A stretch of DNA of 64,000 nt from Paramacrobiotus metropolitanus (lineage: Eukaryota > Tardigrada > Eutardigrada > Parachela > Macrobiotidae), in NCBI RefSeq assembly GCF_019649055.1, contig NW_026570348.1, forward strand, positions 62,001 through 126,000, read 5' to 3'. The notes beneath the pieces were generated by a model. It had not been told where the DNA came from, made no database searches, and worked only from the letters and a program-made list of their open reading frames with translations. Below are positions 23,341-31,913 of the stretch, in pieces. Both the position numbers and the translations under genes were made by a program. Every line of letters starts with the position of its first letter. Position 1 is the stretch's first letter.

Positions 23341-24462
23341 AGCCATTTCGATAAAACATTTTGTTTGTGCAGATTCTTCCTCGTAGCACTTATGCGATTT
23401 CCTGTTATCATGTTATAGCAGTGCCGACTACGAAAAAATGCTGTGAATCCGGTGGTCAAATAAAAGCCCTGAAGATATCGGTTATGGAAACCTAGAAATG
23501 GTTTTACATCCATTAACTAAAAAAAGAAAGACAGCCGTAACAACTCTGGATTTACGTCAACAGAGTCAAAAGGTCAACAACCATCTTCGAGACAATTAAC
23601 TGGCATTCATTTTTTAATTTGCATTGACATACGAGGTGAAATTAATAAACTACATGTACCTAAACGCCCTGTTCTGCCGCAGCAGGTCATCGCAAGGGCA
23701 CGTACAGTTCTTTCCATTTACTTTGCTTCAGTGGAACCGTCACACACATTAAAAATTCGAATATGTCACATCGGCAAACCCACAACTTCCGCTTGGTGAA
23801 ATAATGATTATATTAATCACTAAATTAGCAAATTCTACAAAACTATTCATTCGATTCATTCGATTTCTTTCTTTTAGAACGCGAAAGACCTTTCATTATT
23901 GTTCATGCTTCGAGGACGTACGCAACAACTACTTCCAATAATTGATTGAAAACCATACGGGCATACGAGGTAAAACTGGGGATGGCTATTGTACTGTAAC
24001 GTCCACACACTAGGCGCGAATAGTGAACATCACAGTATTAAAAATGCCGATTGTCTTGGAAGTAACTTCCTTAGTTTTTACGTGCATTAGATGAGGAACA
24101 ACTTAGTGCGGCATCGTTTTTGAAATTCTTTTAGGCACTTTTTCACTTCTGTAGTTAGCAAATTTCGTTACACCCGTGCGAGGGAATTCAGAAATCACCA
24201 TTATTTTTATTTGAATTACGAGTATTATTGTATAGCAATGCAGAAAATAGATTCTGTTAAGAAATTCTGGAGCGATCTGTCGTTGGCAGCTGGCTTACAT
24301 ACAAGCGCAAAATCTAATGACAACCAGACCATCGAAACTTTTACAGCTTTAGCAGTTATAGGATATTATGAATTAATGAAATGTTGATGAAAGCATCTTC
24401 CAGAGCATATGTATATGCTTGAAATTATAGCGCCGGCAAGTCAGGCATCCCCATTTCGGTAT
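23341..24462. other. Intergenic; contains a copy of the receptor E flank
   Basis: No gene was found. 23517-23620 resembles about 18685-18930 upstream of receptor E (AGCCGTAACAACTC(C/T)GGATTT(G/A)CGTCA, then CGA(G)GCAATTA, then ACATTCATT). The array therefore once extended at least to here. The rest shows nothing I recognise. Confidence 0.45.
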
Positions 24463-25065
24463 TTAACCCAGAATGCTGGCGGCAGCGCATGCGTTGCAGA
24501 TGGAAACCGGCGGGCAGACATTGGCGTTGATGGGGACCTGAAAACCGGCGCCGTTCAGCAGGTGCAGGGGAATTCCGCTAATGAGGGAGCCTCCACCCAG
24601 GTTGCCAGCTTGTGGCAATAGTTGCGTGTTGGTGTTGCCATTATTCTGGCACTGCGCCTGACCTGCAATACGAAAACCTCAGACGCCTGTGGAGTTGAAA
24701 GGTCATCGCACTAACTTACCACATTGCGCCTTCTGTTCGGCGGTACAGGTGGCGCCGGCACCGGTTTGCGGAGGAGACACCGGGAGGTTCGGTGCAGGAA
24801 CCGGCAGACTAGGAGAGGGCACGGGAACACTCGGGGCAGGAGCAGGAACACTGGGAGCAGGAGCATTTGGAGTCGGAACACCTGGAGCCGGTACACCGGA
24901 GACGGGAGCATTCGGAACCGGTACATTTGGAACTGGGGCACTCGGTGCCGGTACGCTTGGAACCGGAGCCGGCGCGTTAGCGACTGGTGCAACCGCCTGA
25001 CGAGGAAATCGCAGCGCGCTGGTGCTGGCGCAAGCGATGATCAGAATGACAGCAATGGTCTGCAT
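24463..25065 (-). CDS. Secreted proline-rich repeat protein, unknown function
   Basis: Two exons, complement(24720-25065) and complement(24463-24662), phase 1, giving 181 residues. A clear signal peptide occupies residues 1-17 (MQTIAVILIIACASTSA). Residues about 24-100 are a low-complexity tract of alternating Pro, Ala and Val built on P-x-V/A-P units of about six residues. The C-terminal part holds several cysteines (CTAEQKAQC, then CPPVSICNAC) and ends in a short Ala-rich segment. Its exclusion from the cytosol follows from the signal peptide. It could be a cuticle, mucus or silk-like component; I recognise no family. The opposite strand is open over the repeat, but only because of composition. 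Confidence 0.75.
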
Positions 25066-25169
25066 TTTAACAAGAATGGCTGTAAAAGTAATAGCTAGTG
25101 GTTGCTAAACCTTGGAGATTTTTTTGGTGATTTTAATGTACTTAATGAAGTAAACGTAGCGCTCTTCAA

Positions 25170-25180
25170 CTTATATATGG
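25170..25180 (-). promoter_or_regulatory. TATA box of the secreted protein gene
   Basis: On the minus strand CATATATAAG lies about 105 bp upstream of the start codon at 25065. This leaves room for a 5' UTR of roughly 75 bp. Confidence 0.5.
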
Positions 25181-25181
25181 T

Positions 25182-26205
25182 CAGCCAAAACTGCGCGATT
25201 TTGCCCCCTGAACTTGGAAAACATTGTTTTGAGTCTCGACAAAATGAATGAGTAAGTGATTTGAATTCATCTGACTGGCAAACAATAGCTCCCACAAAAG
25301 TCTTCGCATAAACGTTTGCTGTTGGTGCGGCAGGTACATTGTGCTTGGTTGCGCGCTGCTGAAAAATGTTATGATGGTTGTTGCACAACACCGTGAGGTG
25401 AGCCGCAAAACAATTAATATCTTAGAACTGTTGTAACTTTGTTGCGCTACTTAAAATTATTTTTCAAGAACGATCACGTCAGCTAAATGACTCATTAGTG
25501 TTTTCTGTATTACACAAATTTTCAGTCGTCTGTACTAAGTAGTGACAGCCGTTCGGTAGCTCTTTTCTGTTAGTGATACAATACTTGTTATTGCAGACAA
25601 ACAAGCATACTGTTAAACCGGCTACTGACGAACGTACACTTGTTTACGATCATGCAGAAATATTGTAGCAGACAAGCTTATGGTTAGTAGCTTACAATTA
25701 GTACAGGTAGCTTACAGTCGTTATCACGGTACGAATTCCCCGTGCTGCTCTGTCGAACTTCATAATAATATCTATATTATGTAAGCGAAAATTAATACGA
25801 CTGTCCCAAAATCAATCAATTATTTACATGAGAACGAACCATATATACTCGTATTTACAATTTAATACAGTAAACGTTTAACGTACGCAGCAAAATGCTT
25901 AATCTCACATATTTTGATCCGTATTTGACATTAAAAACCAACAAAGATACAACTTCACTATCCGTGAATAAGCAATTCGTACAAAAGTCACAAAAAAGGA
26001 AAGCCTCCAACATGTGGATGAATCATGGATCCACTGCGGCTAATTCCATCTCGGCAAAAATTATCAAAGTGACAATCGTGTACTTGTACTCACAAACAAT
26101 AACAAGCTAACAAAAAAGTAAAAAATAAACTTCGCCTGTACAGAAAGCCGTAACAGATCAAGAACCATTCGTTTCTCCCAACGTCCAAAACTCTTCCACA
26201 GCCGC
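25182..26205. other. Intergenic, nothing recognised
   Basis: AT-rich. A short repeated word (GTAGCTTACA, near 25687 and 25707) is the only structure noted. No family-like ORF was found. Confidence 0.4.
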
Positions 26206-27925
26206 CTATCGGCCCGCATCGTTCCCGAACATGGTGCGCATGAATGTCGCCTTCTCCGCTGCCAAGTCGTGCAGAGCGTCCTGTCGGCCACAGAACTGCG
26301 AAAAAGTCCGCACAGTGTTGTTGTGCCGTTTCCATTGCTGTTCCAAGAAGCCGTACGTGTCGTCCGGGAGGTACCAAGTTCCGTCGCCCATTTCCCAATC
26401 TTCGCAATTGTATCGCATTCTACAACACCCAGACAACGAAATTTCAGTTTTCCTGCACATGTATTAACACTGCCAATTAACACTACACTACACTGCCAAT
26501 TTCTGCACTGATTTTATAGAACTAATCATTTTAATACAGCGAAATTTCAGCTTTTCTGCGCAGGTACATATCCACATTAGGTATACAGCCTACACTGCCA
26601 ATTTCCGCACTGACTTTTTAGAACTAATCTTTAAATTTTTTAGACTAAAGCATCAATTAAAAACAAATTACGACAGAATTTACCACATTTTCTATACAAG
26701 GCAATCAAATGTTCAAGCATTATATAATAGTAACTTTATTCAGTGAACGCACAAAAGGCTGCGCCTGCTGAGACAACATCTATGTTTTACTGTTAAAACT
26801 AAATAAACTGCAATGGAATTTACCTCTGCAGGGTGTTCCATTCGTGAGCATACAGCATGCCCATGATGTTGGCGGGGCAGTCACCGATGCGACGAATAAT
26901 CTCGTTCTCCGGATACTCTTCATCGTGACTACAAATGCAATGTTTACATACAGAGCAGCATGCCTGTCAATGTGAAAGCTGACACAGCAAACCGACACCT
27001 ACTCCAATCCGAAGCCCTCGAAGCGAATCAGATACGTCTGCACCCACTGATCCTTGGGGATATCCTTCAGTTGGCGATTGGGTCCGAACAGCGTCGCAGG
27101 TACCGCCACTCGATAACAACAGTGGATCTGCCGAGAAACGTTTATCGATAAATGCATCAACTTTCAACGAAACCTCAACAGTCAAAATTTCGCAATATCC
27201 CCCATATGAATTTACAGTCAACAAATCTTTTCAAAATGCGACAAAGACTCAAAACATTGCTGCAGCAGCTGAAATTAACTAGTTTGTGTCAGGTTTCAGT
27301 TGCAACTGTAGCTGAAATCGACTTACAGTGCCACTGAAATACAATCCTTTAGACATCACCAGGACAGCCTCCCCTGCAACAACAAAGAACAAATCAGAAA
27401 ACGAAAACAGAAGGAGCTAGCGTTCCACTGCGGGTCTGTATCTGTGCAATACTTAGTTCTGATTACTGAGCGAATAACGTTATCCCACAGATAGAGTTCT
27501 CGTCAAACCTAAAGACAGCCCTTGAATTATGTCTGATTTCTGATCTCTAATGTAAGCTTTGCAAATACTACAGCTGATTAGTTCTACAGTCCCAGCAATG
27601 AAGAAAACAGAAAACAAACAGTACACTGGCGAAGAATGGATCCACAGCGGTCGCAATATCCAGCGAGAGCAGTAGTCGTGCTTAACTGTAGTTCACCATT
27701 TGCGATTTACTGTAAGCAGCAAACCAGCAACATACCTACGGCGAACTTCATTTCACGACGAAATCGTCCGCTGCGATGGTCCCGATTCAGCAGTTCCTGG
27801 ACAGTGGACTGCACAAATTCCATGCGACTCTCCCATGGTTTTGCGATACTCGGAGGGATACGGACACAACGCTGTTTCTTGCATTCCGTGAACTTCTTGG
27901 TGGCAACAGGTCCCCACGGTGGCAT
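26206..27925 (-). CDS. Unrecognised four-exon gene
   Basis: Exons on the minus strand with consistent phases are 27740-27925, 27003-27127, 26824-26928 and 26206-26419, giving about 209 residues. The first codon ATG at 27925 (MPPWGPVATKKF) is my choice; the exon frame extends further upstream, so earlier exons are possible. Readable segments include YRVAVPATLFGPN, VQTYLIRFEGFG, ENEIIRRIGDCPANI and DGTWYLPDDTYGFLEQQW. It is rich in aromatic and charged residues, with no signal peptide or membrane segment. I cannot assign a family. The donors GTAGGT, GTAGGT and GTAAAT and acceptors GGCAG, TGTAG and TGTAG, plus exact phase matching, are the evidence that it is real. Confidence 0.6.
26437..26641. 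repeat. 103-bp tandem duplication in an intron
   Basis: CGAAATTTCAG(T/C)TTT(C/T)CTGC starts at 26437 and again at 26540. Both copies continue through ACACTGCCAATTTC(T/C)GCACTGA and TAGAACTAATC. The repeat lies in the last intron of the unrecognised minus-strand gene, next to its acceptor at 26420. Confidence 0.75.
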
Positions 27926-28422
27926 TGTCGAACAGCTGTTCTTACGGAGTGTTAATGCTTCACAATACAAAAAATAAGATAATAACTCCCAATTATAAAA
28001 CGAAAGAACACCGCCACAAAACAAAATGTGCGACTAGTTCTTCACCGATGGAAATTACGAACCAAGACCCAAAGAGTCAAGACAAACAAGAAACAGACGA
28101 AAAATTTTGTGAATGAGCGCCAAAATCACCAGCGCAGCACCGATCGATTAAAACTGTCTCGCTGACAAGAGACAAGTGAGTAATTCAAGTTTGAGCGTGT
28201 TCAGTAGGTTGTTTAACATAACGATGAGTCACTCGCTCAAACCAGCCCAACCACAGTACGTACGTAAGTGTCGTACATTTAAAAGGTTCATTCATTTATT
28301 TAATTGGCGGTATACAAAGTCACAATTTTCTATCATAATAAAATGTATAAACATAATTATACTAATTCCACAGCCTCAGCCGACAGCAGAAATAGGCGGC
28401 CTAATGATACAAAACATCTCAT
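27926..28422. other. Intergenic, nothing recognised
   Basis: AT-rich, A-tract containing. No supported gene. Confidence 0.35.
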
Positions 28423-28559
28423 CTAAATTAGCCGAAGCTGGTGCTGTTCCCATGACCGAGGCCGCATTCCCGTGTGAATTTCAATGCTGAACCGCTGGCG
28501 CAGATACTCAATCGCCCGTATCTCGCCCGTTTCTCGGCGTATCATCTGCCCGAGTTCGG
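28423..28559 (-). pseudogene. Coding-like fragment cut off by a LINE insertion
   Basis: Reading minus from 28559, a 44-codon open stretch runs TELGQMIRRETGEIRAIEYL to a TAG at 28423. It has the composition of a real protein and no frame breaks. Its 5' side is abutted by the (TAA)n tail of the LINE. It may be a terminal exon split from its gene, or an upstream piece of the gene at 26206-27925. The family is unknown. Confidence 0.35.
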
Positions 28560-28581
28560 TTATTATTATTATTATTATTAT
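28560..28581. repeat. (TTA)n microsatellite, LINE tail
   Basis: About seven TTA units on plus, equal to (TAA)n on the LINE coding strand, at its 3' end. Confidence 0.85.
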
Positions 28582-29545
28582 CTTCCTGGAGCAGACAACC
28601 CATTCAGGGGACTTAACAATGACATCGCAGGTGTTAAAATGACATTGCTCTGTCTGGTCGAAAACATAAACTGAAAAAAAATCGAACAAAACAAAAAGAC
28701 AGAAAAACCACTTATCCAGCTAAAGTGCTAAAGTCCATCACCTTGAGAGCAAACTTAAAAAACCCAACACTTTCCGAATTCAGGATTTCCGCGTTAACTT
28801 TCCGCACATGCTCGAACAGTTGTTTCAGCCGCATAGCAAAAGTGGACTCTCCCATTTTTTTCTTCACTTTTGTATCGACACGGCTAGCGATCCGCAGGTT
28901 GTAGTGTTGTCGTAAATCTCGGAAGTTTACAAGTCGGGACAGATAATCTGGCACGGGAAATTTGTCTTTGTTCCAGATCTTGAAAAGCCACACCGCTTCG
29001 CTCTGCTTCCATCGATGGAGGATGGGAGTGACTCCAAACTCCTGGTACAAGGTCCGCTTGAAAGGGCCTTTGTATCCATTCATGGCCAGTAGTGCTTTGC
29101 GTTGTAGCCTAGCCAGCCCTTCCTTCAGTGCCACAGACGCCGGCGCCCACACAGTCGAACAATAGTCCAAATGTGACTGGACGCAGGCGTGGTAAAGGCT
29201 CCGAAGTTGAGACCGACCTAGCCCTTCCCTTGCCCGATTAATCATGGATATCCCGTAGTTTGCATTCTTTTCAACTCTCGCGAAGTGCTTGCTCCATTTT
29301 AGGTGCTGATCAATGTCGATTCCGAGGTAGCGTACGCACTTTTCCACTTCCAGCTTCTGGTCATTAAGTTTCACTGACGGTATAGATTTATCTCTGTGCT
29401 GCTCTGAACAAACATACATTAACTTGCATTTCCGTTCATTCAGACACAAAGAATTTTCGTTGAACCAGGAAGTTATTTGACCAAGCGCATGGTCAATTTT
29501 CTCCCTGGCGGCGGCTTTCGTCTTGTCAGTAGCATAGGCAATTGA
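28560..29545 (-). mobile_element. 5'-truncated non-LTR retrotransposon (LINE)
   Basis: A minus-strand ORF (28712 up to about 29543) encodes the C-terminal half of a LINE reverse transcriptase. It begins just past where the catalytic YADD box would lie. It includes WFNENSLCLNERKCKLMYV, VRYLGIDIDQHLKWSKH, LRSLYHACVQSHLDYCSTVW and RLQRKALLAMNGYKG, motifs of the palm end, thumb and connection of I/Jockey-type elements. A 3' UTR of about 130 bp ends in a (TAA)n tail (28560-28581 on plus as TTA repeats). It is dead: no endonuclease and no catalytic aspartates. The 5' border coincides with a 22-bp fold-back. Confidence 0.85.
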
Positions 29546-29564
29546 CAAGACGAAAGCCGCCGCC
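29507..29564. repeat. Perfect 22-bp inverted repeat at the LINE 5' end
   Basis: GGCGGCGGCTTTCGTCTTGTCA (29507-29528) is followed after 14 bp by its exact reverse complement (29543-29564). Sequence beyond 29543 no longer reads as reverse transcriptase. This fits a fold-back or twin-priming event during 5'-truncated insertion. Confidence 0.85.
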
Positions 29565-29799
29565 GGTGACCATGCGGGAGGCGTCTGGTCCCAGAGGTCC
29601 GAGTGTTTCGACGCCTGTTGCACGGAACATGTAGCCCGGTGTGATGTGTGAACATGTAGTCCGGTTTAGAAGGTTTATACAGTCATACTTTAATACTTTT
29701 CGTAGTTAAAATTGTCTAAATTTACGGGTTATAAAATAATGCGAATTGCAACAAGCGTATACCATGTTTCAAAATTTTTTGTCACTTTTTTTATTTTAA

Positions 29800-29906
29800 C
29801 GAAATGGCTACGCGCGAGAGCCTCCCGCGCTATGAGTTTTGGCTACGCGCGAGAGTATCTCGCGCTATGAGTATTGACTACGCGCGAGAGTTTTTTTCCC
29901 GCACAA
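29800..29906 (+). repeat. Left terminal inverted repeat of the MULE
   Basis: About 107 bp, with three copies of TACGCGCGAGAG and interposed CGCGCTATGAGT. It matches the reverse complement of 31683-31786 with a few differences near the outer end. Confidence 0.9.
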
Positions 29907-30054
29907 AACAAACTACCAAAAAACAGTTTAAATCAGTGTGTTTATCACCACATGGCAACCAATAGGTCACCTTTTAGTGCACGAATTACAAAATCTGACC
30001 GTACCGGCATTTTACATTTTCTGATATTTTAAGTATACTCAACTATCAGCCGTT

Positions 30055-30640
30055 ATGGCGTCAGAACTTAAAGTGGGAAATCGTTATGAATCTTACGCGG
30101 AGGTTTTGAGAGCGGTGGAGCATTGGAGCCAGCGAGCACACCAAGTGTTTATAAATCCCGGCGGCAATGCGAAAACGTCAAAGACGCATCCGCTTCACGA
30201 CACGTTCCCCTACAGCTCAGTGAAGCTGGTCTGCAAAAAAGCTGGCGCTTACCGCCCACACCGGCGGAATTCCCCTACTTATTTGTGCATTCCACGCAAT
30301 AAAGACATGGAAATTCCAGATCGCAAAAGAACAGTTGAATGTCACGGAGAAGCAAGGTCTGCTGACGGCTTTCCGTGGTTTACTGTACGCGCCACAAGAA
30401 GGCATGTTCCAAGAACGGGAAGCCATATTTCTGCAGAGTTGCACCGACAGGCTGCGAAGTTACTGCGAAAAGAATTGGGCGAAGGATTCGGCGATGTGGT
30501 GCATGGCAAAGCGGCGTGAGCTGAGAACGTTTGGCAACAACACCACAAATCGAATAGAAAGGTTTTTCCTTACTGTGAAAACAGCGCTGCGCGGGTCGGG
30601 ACGATCGATTGCCAAACGTTTTCATCTAACGATATCGGCA
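30055..30640 (+). pseudogene. MULE transposase, internally deleted
   Basis: The ORF from 30055 starts with a FAR1/ZSWIM-like N-terminal DNA-binding region (VGNRYESYAEVLRAVEHWSQ, then SVKLVCKKAGAYRP). Near 30250-30280 the meaningful reading switches to the next frame, which reads CAFHAIKTWKFQIAKEQL and later YCEKNWAKDSAMWCM, GNNTTNRIERFF. That second part is the segment after the DDE core of Mutator-type transposases. Both catalytic aspartates and everything between are absent, so an internal deletion joined N- and C-terminal parts out of frame. Confidence 0.75.
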
Positions 30641-31470
30641 TGCCGCGGCGGAAGTCGGCCGGGATACCCCACAGTCCGCCGCGTCCAGGAGAAACGCCCG
30701 CTATGCGTGCGGTTCGGATACTTGCTACCCATGTGGAAGGTCAGAATGAAGTCGCATACCGATTCGGTGAAGAATTAGTGGTGCTTCGAGAGGATATCAA
30801 CAATCTGAAAACAAGTGGCTCGGATTTGGAGCTGAGACTCCTTAACGCAGGAGTCTATCTGCTGCGCATTGCGTTTCCCCAGAAAGGAGGGTTAGAACTT
30901 CCTGCAGAGTTGCCTCTGTGCCAAGAGAACGACCAGTGCTTCGCAAGGCCACGTTTCCACATGCGGATGCATGGAGTAAGCATTGTGCAGCCCATGTTTA
31001 ACGGCGTAAACCACTACGTTTGCGCGCTGTACAACTGTGACATCCCTGGTCTCGCCCGGATCTATTGTTCGACGGGTCGACTGCCCACAGACTGGCTGAA
31101 ACTGCAGTTACACTTCCTGTTTGCCCATCCAGACAGCAAGGGCCAGGTCAGCATCGAGTACATCCCGGTCTATGGACAATCCCCTGGAGGAAATAACTGC
31201 CTAATATATTCGTTTGCCTTTGCGTATGACCTGTTACTGGGCAAGCAGATTCAAAACGCCAACTACGCCCGGGAGGACGAACTGCGCCACTGGTTTTTAA
31301 CCATCATTGAAACCGGCACATTGCCGCCTCCTCCAAGATCGCAGGGCCGTAATCCTCGAACGAAAACCACGGTGAAAGATCATAATTGCTGCACAGTGAC
31401 AGCAGCATATACGGTGGAAATACGCCGGCGGTTGCATCTGCCCAGTGGATACAGAACAGTTTCGCTGTGA
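30640..31470 (+). CDS. Ulp1-like (C48-type) cysteine protease of the MULE
   Basis: 276 codons open to the TGA at 31468. Residues about 65-200 read like an Ulp1 fold: a hydrophobic N-terminal strand, then NGVNHYVCALYN with the candidate catalytic His125, then YGQSPGGNNCLIYSFAFA with the oxyanion Gln180 and candidate nucleophile Cys187. The usual acidic residue in the yDS position appears as Cys143 (IYCSTG) and the DCG triplet as NCL, so activity is doubtful. Residues 20-60 may be the transposase tail rather than protease. Ulp1-type enzymes cleave SUMO or ubiquitin-like tails; a role in transposition is unproven in this family. Confidence 0.7.
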   Translation: MPRRKSAGIPHSPPRPGETPAMRAVRILATHVEGQNEVAYRFGEELVVLREDINNLKTSGSDLELRLLNAGVYLLRIAFPQKGGLELPAELPLCQENDQCFARPRFHMRMHGVSIVQPMFNGVNHYVCALYNCDIPGLARIYCSTGRLPTDWLKLQLHFLFAHPDSKGQVSIEYIPVYGQSPGGNNCLIYSFAFAYDLLLGKQIQNANYAREDELRHWFLTIIETGTLPPPPRSQGRNPRTKTTVKDHNCCTVTAAYTVEIRRRLHLPSGYRTVSL

Positions 31471-31682
31471 AAATTGCTCACATACTGAATGATACAGTAA
31501 CTGTTCTGTTTCTAACTTCACCACCTTAAGAAATGATAAATTTGACGTACCTGGACGTGTCTTCGAAAAATCATACGAAAAACTGTACAATTCCCAGTTT
31601 GTCCCATAAATTGGCGGTCGAAAATATTCCGTAAGATATTCTCGCGCGGTTTTTTCTCTTCAACGTTTTGTTCGTAATTTTC

Positions 31683-31786
31683 TTGTGCGGGAAAAACTCG
31701 CGCGTAGTCAATACTCATAGCGCGAGATACTCTCGCGCGTAGCCAAAACTCATAGCGCGAGAGTATTCTCGCGCGTAGACATGACC
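31683..31786 (-). repeat. Right terminal inverted repeat of the MULE
   Basis: About 104 bp. The inner 70 bp are nearly identical to the left repeat and the outermost 16 bp differ at several positions. Confidence 0.9.
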
Positions 31787-31913
31787 TTATTTTAAATTTA
31801 ATCTGCGTACAGATAAGCGCATTTACCGTTTACAGTAAGAAGCATAAGATTAAATTTTAGTACCCTTTTTATTAGTCACAGAATAGCCGATGGTTTAGTA
31901 ATTAATAATAATT

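Larger units (their letters stand above)
29800..31786 (+). mobile_element. MULE-type DNA transposon with Ulp1-like protease, 1,987 bp
   Basis: Terminal inverted repeats of about 105 bp (29800-29906 and 31683-31786) are built from short units GGCTACGCGCGAGAG and TCGCGCTATGAGT. A 9-bp target duplication TTATTTTAA flanks the element (29791-29799 and 31787-31795), the length typical of Mutator-like elements. Inside are a transposase with an internal deletion and a separate C48-like protease ORF. Mutator-like elements carrying Ulp1-type proteases are known in plants and some animals. This copy cannot mobilise itself because the transposase core is missing. Confidence 0.88.

Noticed and set aside
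24689-25098. Long plus-strand open frames rich in Gly and Thr or Arg
   Set aside because: They are the reverse of the proline-repeat gene and are open only because of its composition. They have no start or splice context of their own.
29473-29655. ORF spanning the 22-bp inverted repeat
   Set aside because: An artefact of the fold-back sequence at the LINE border.
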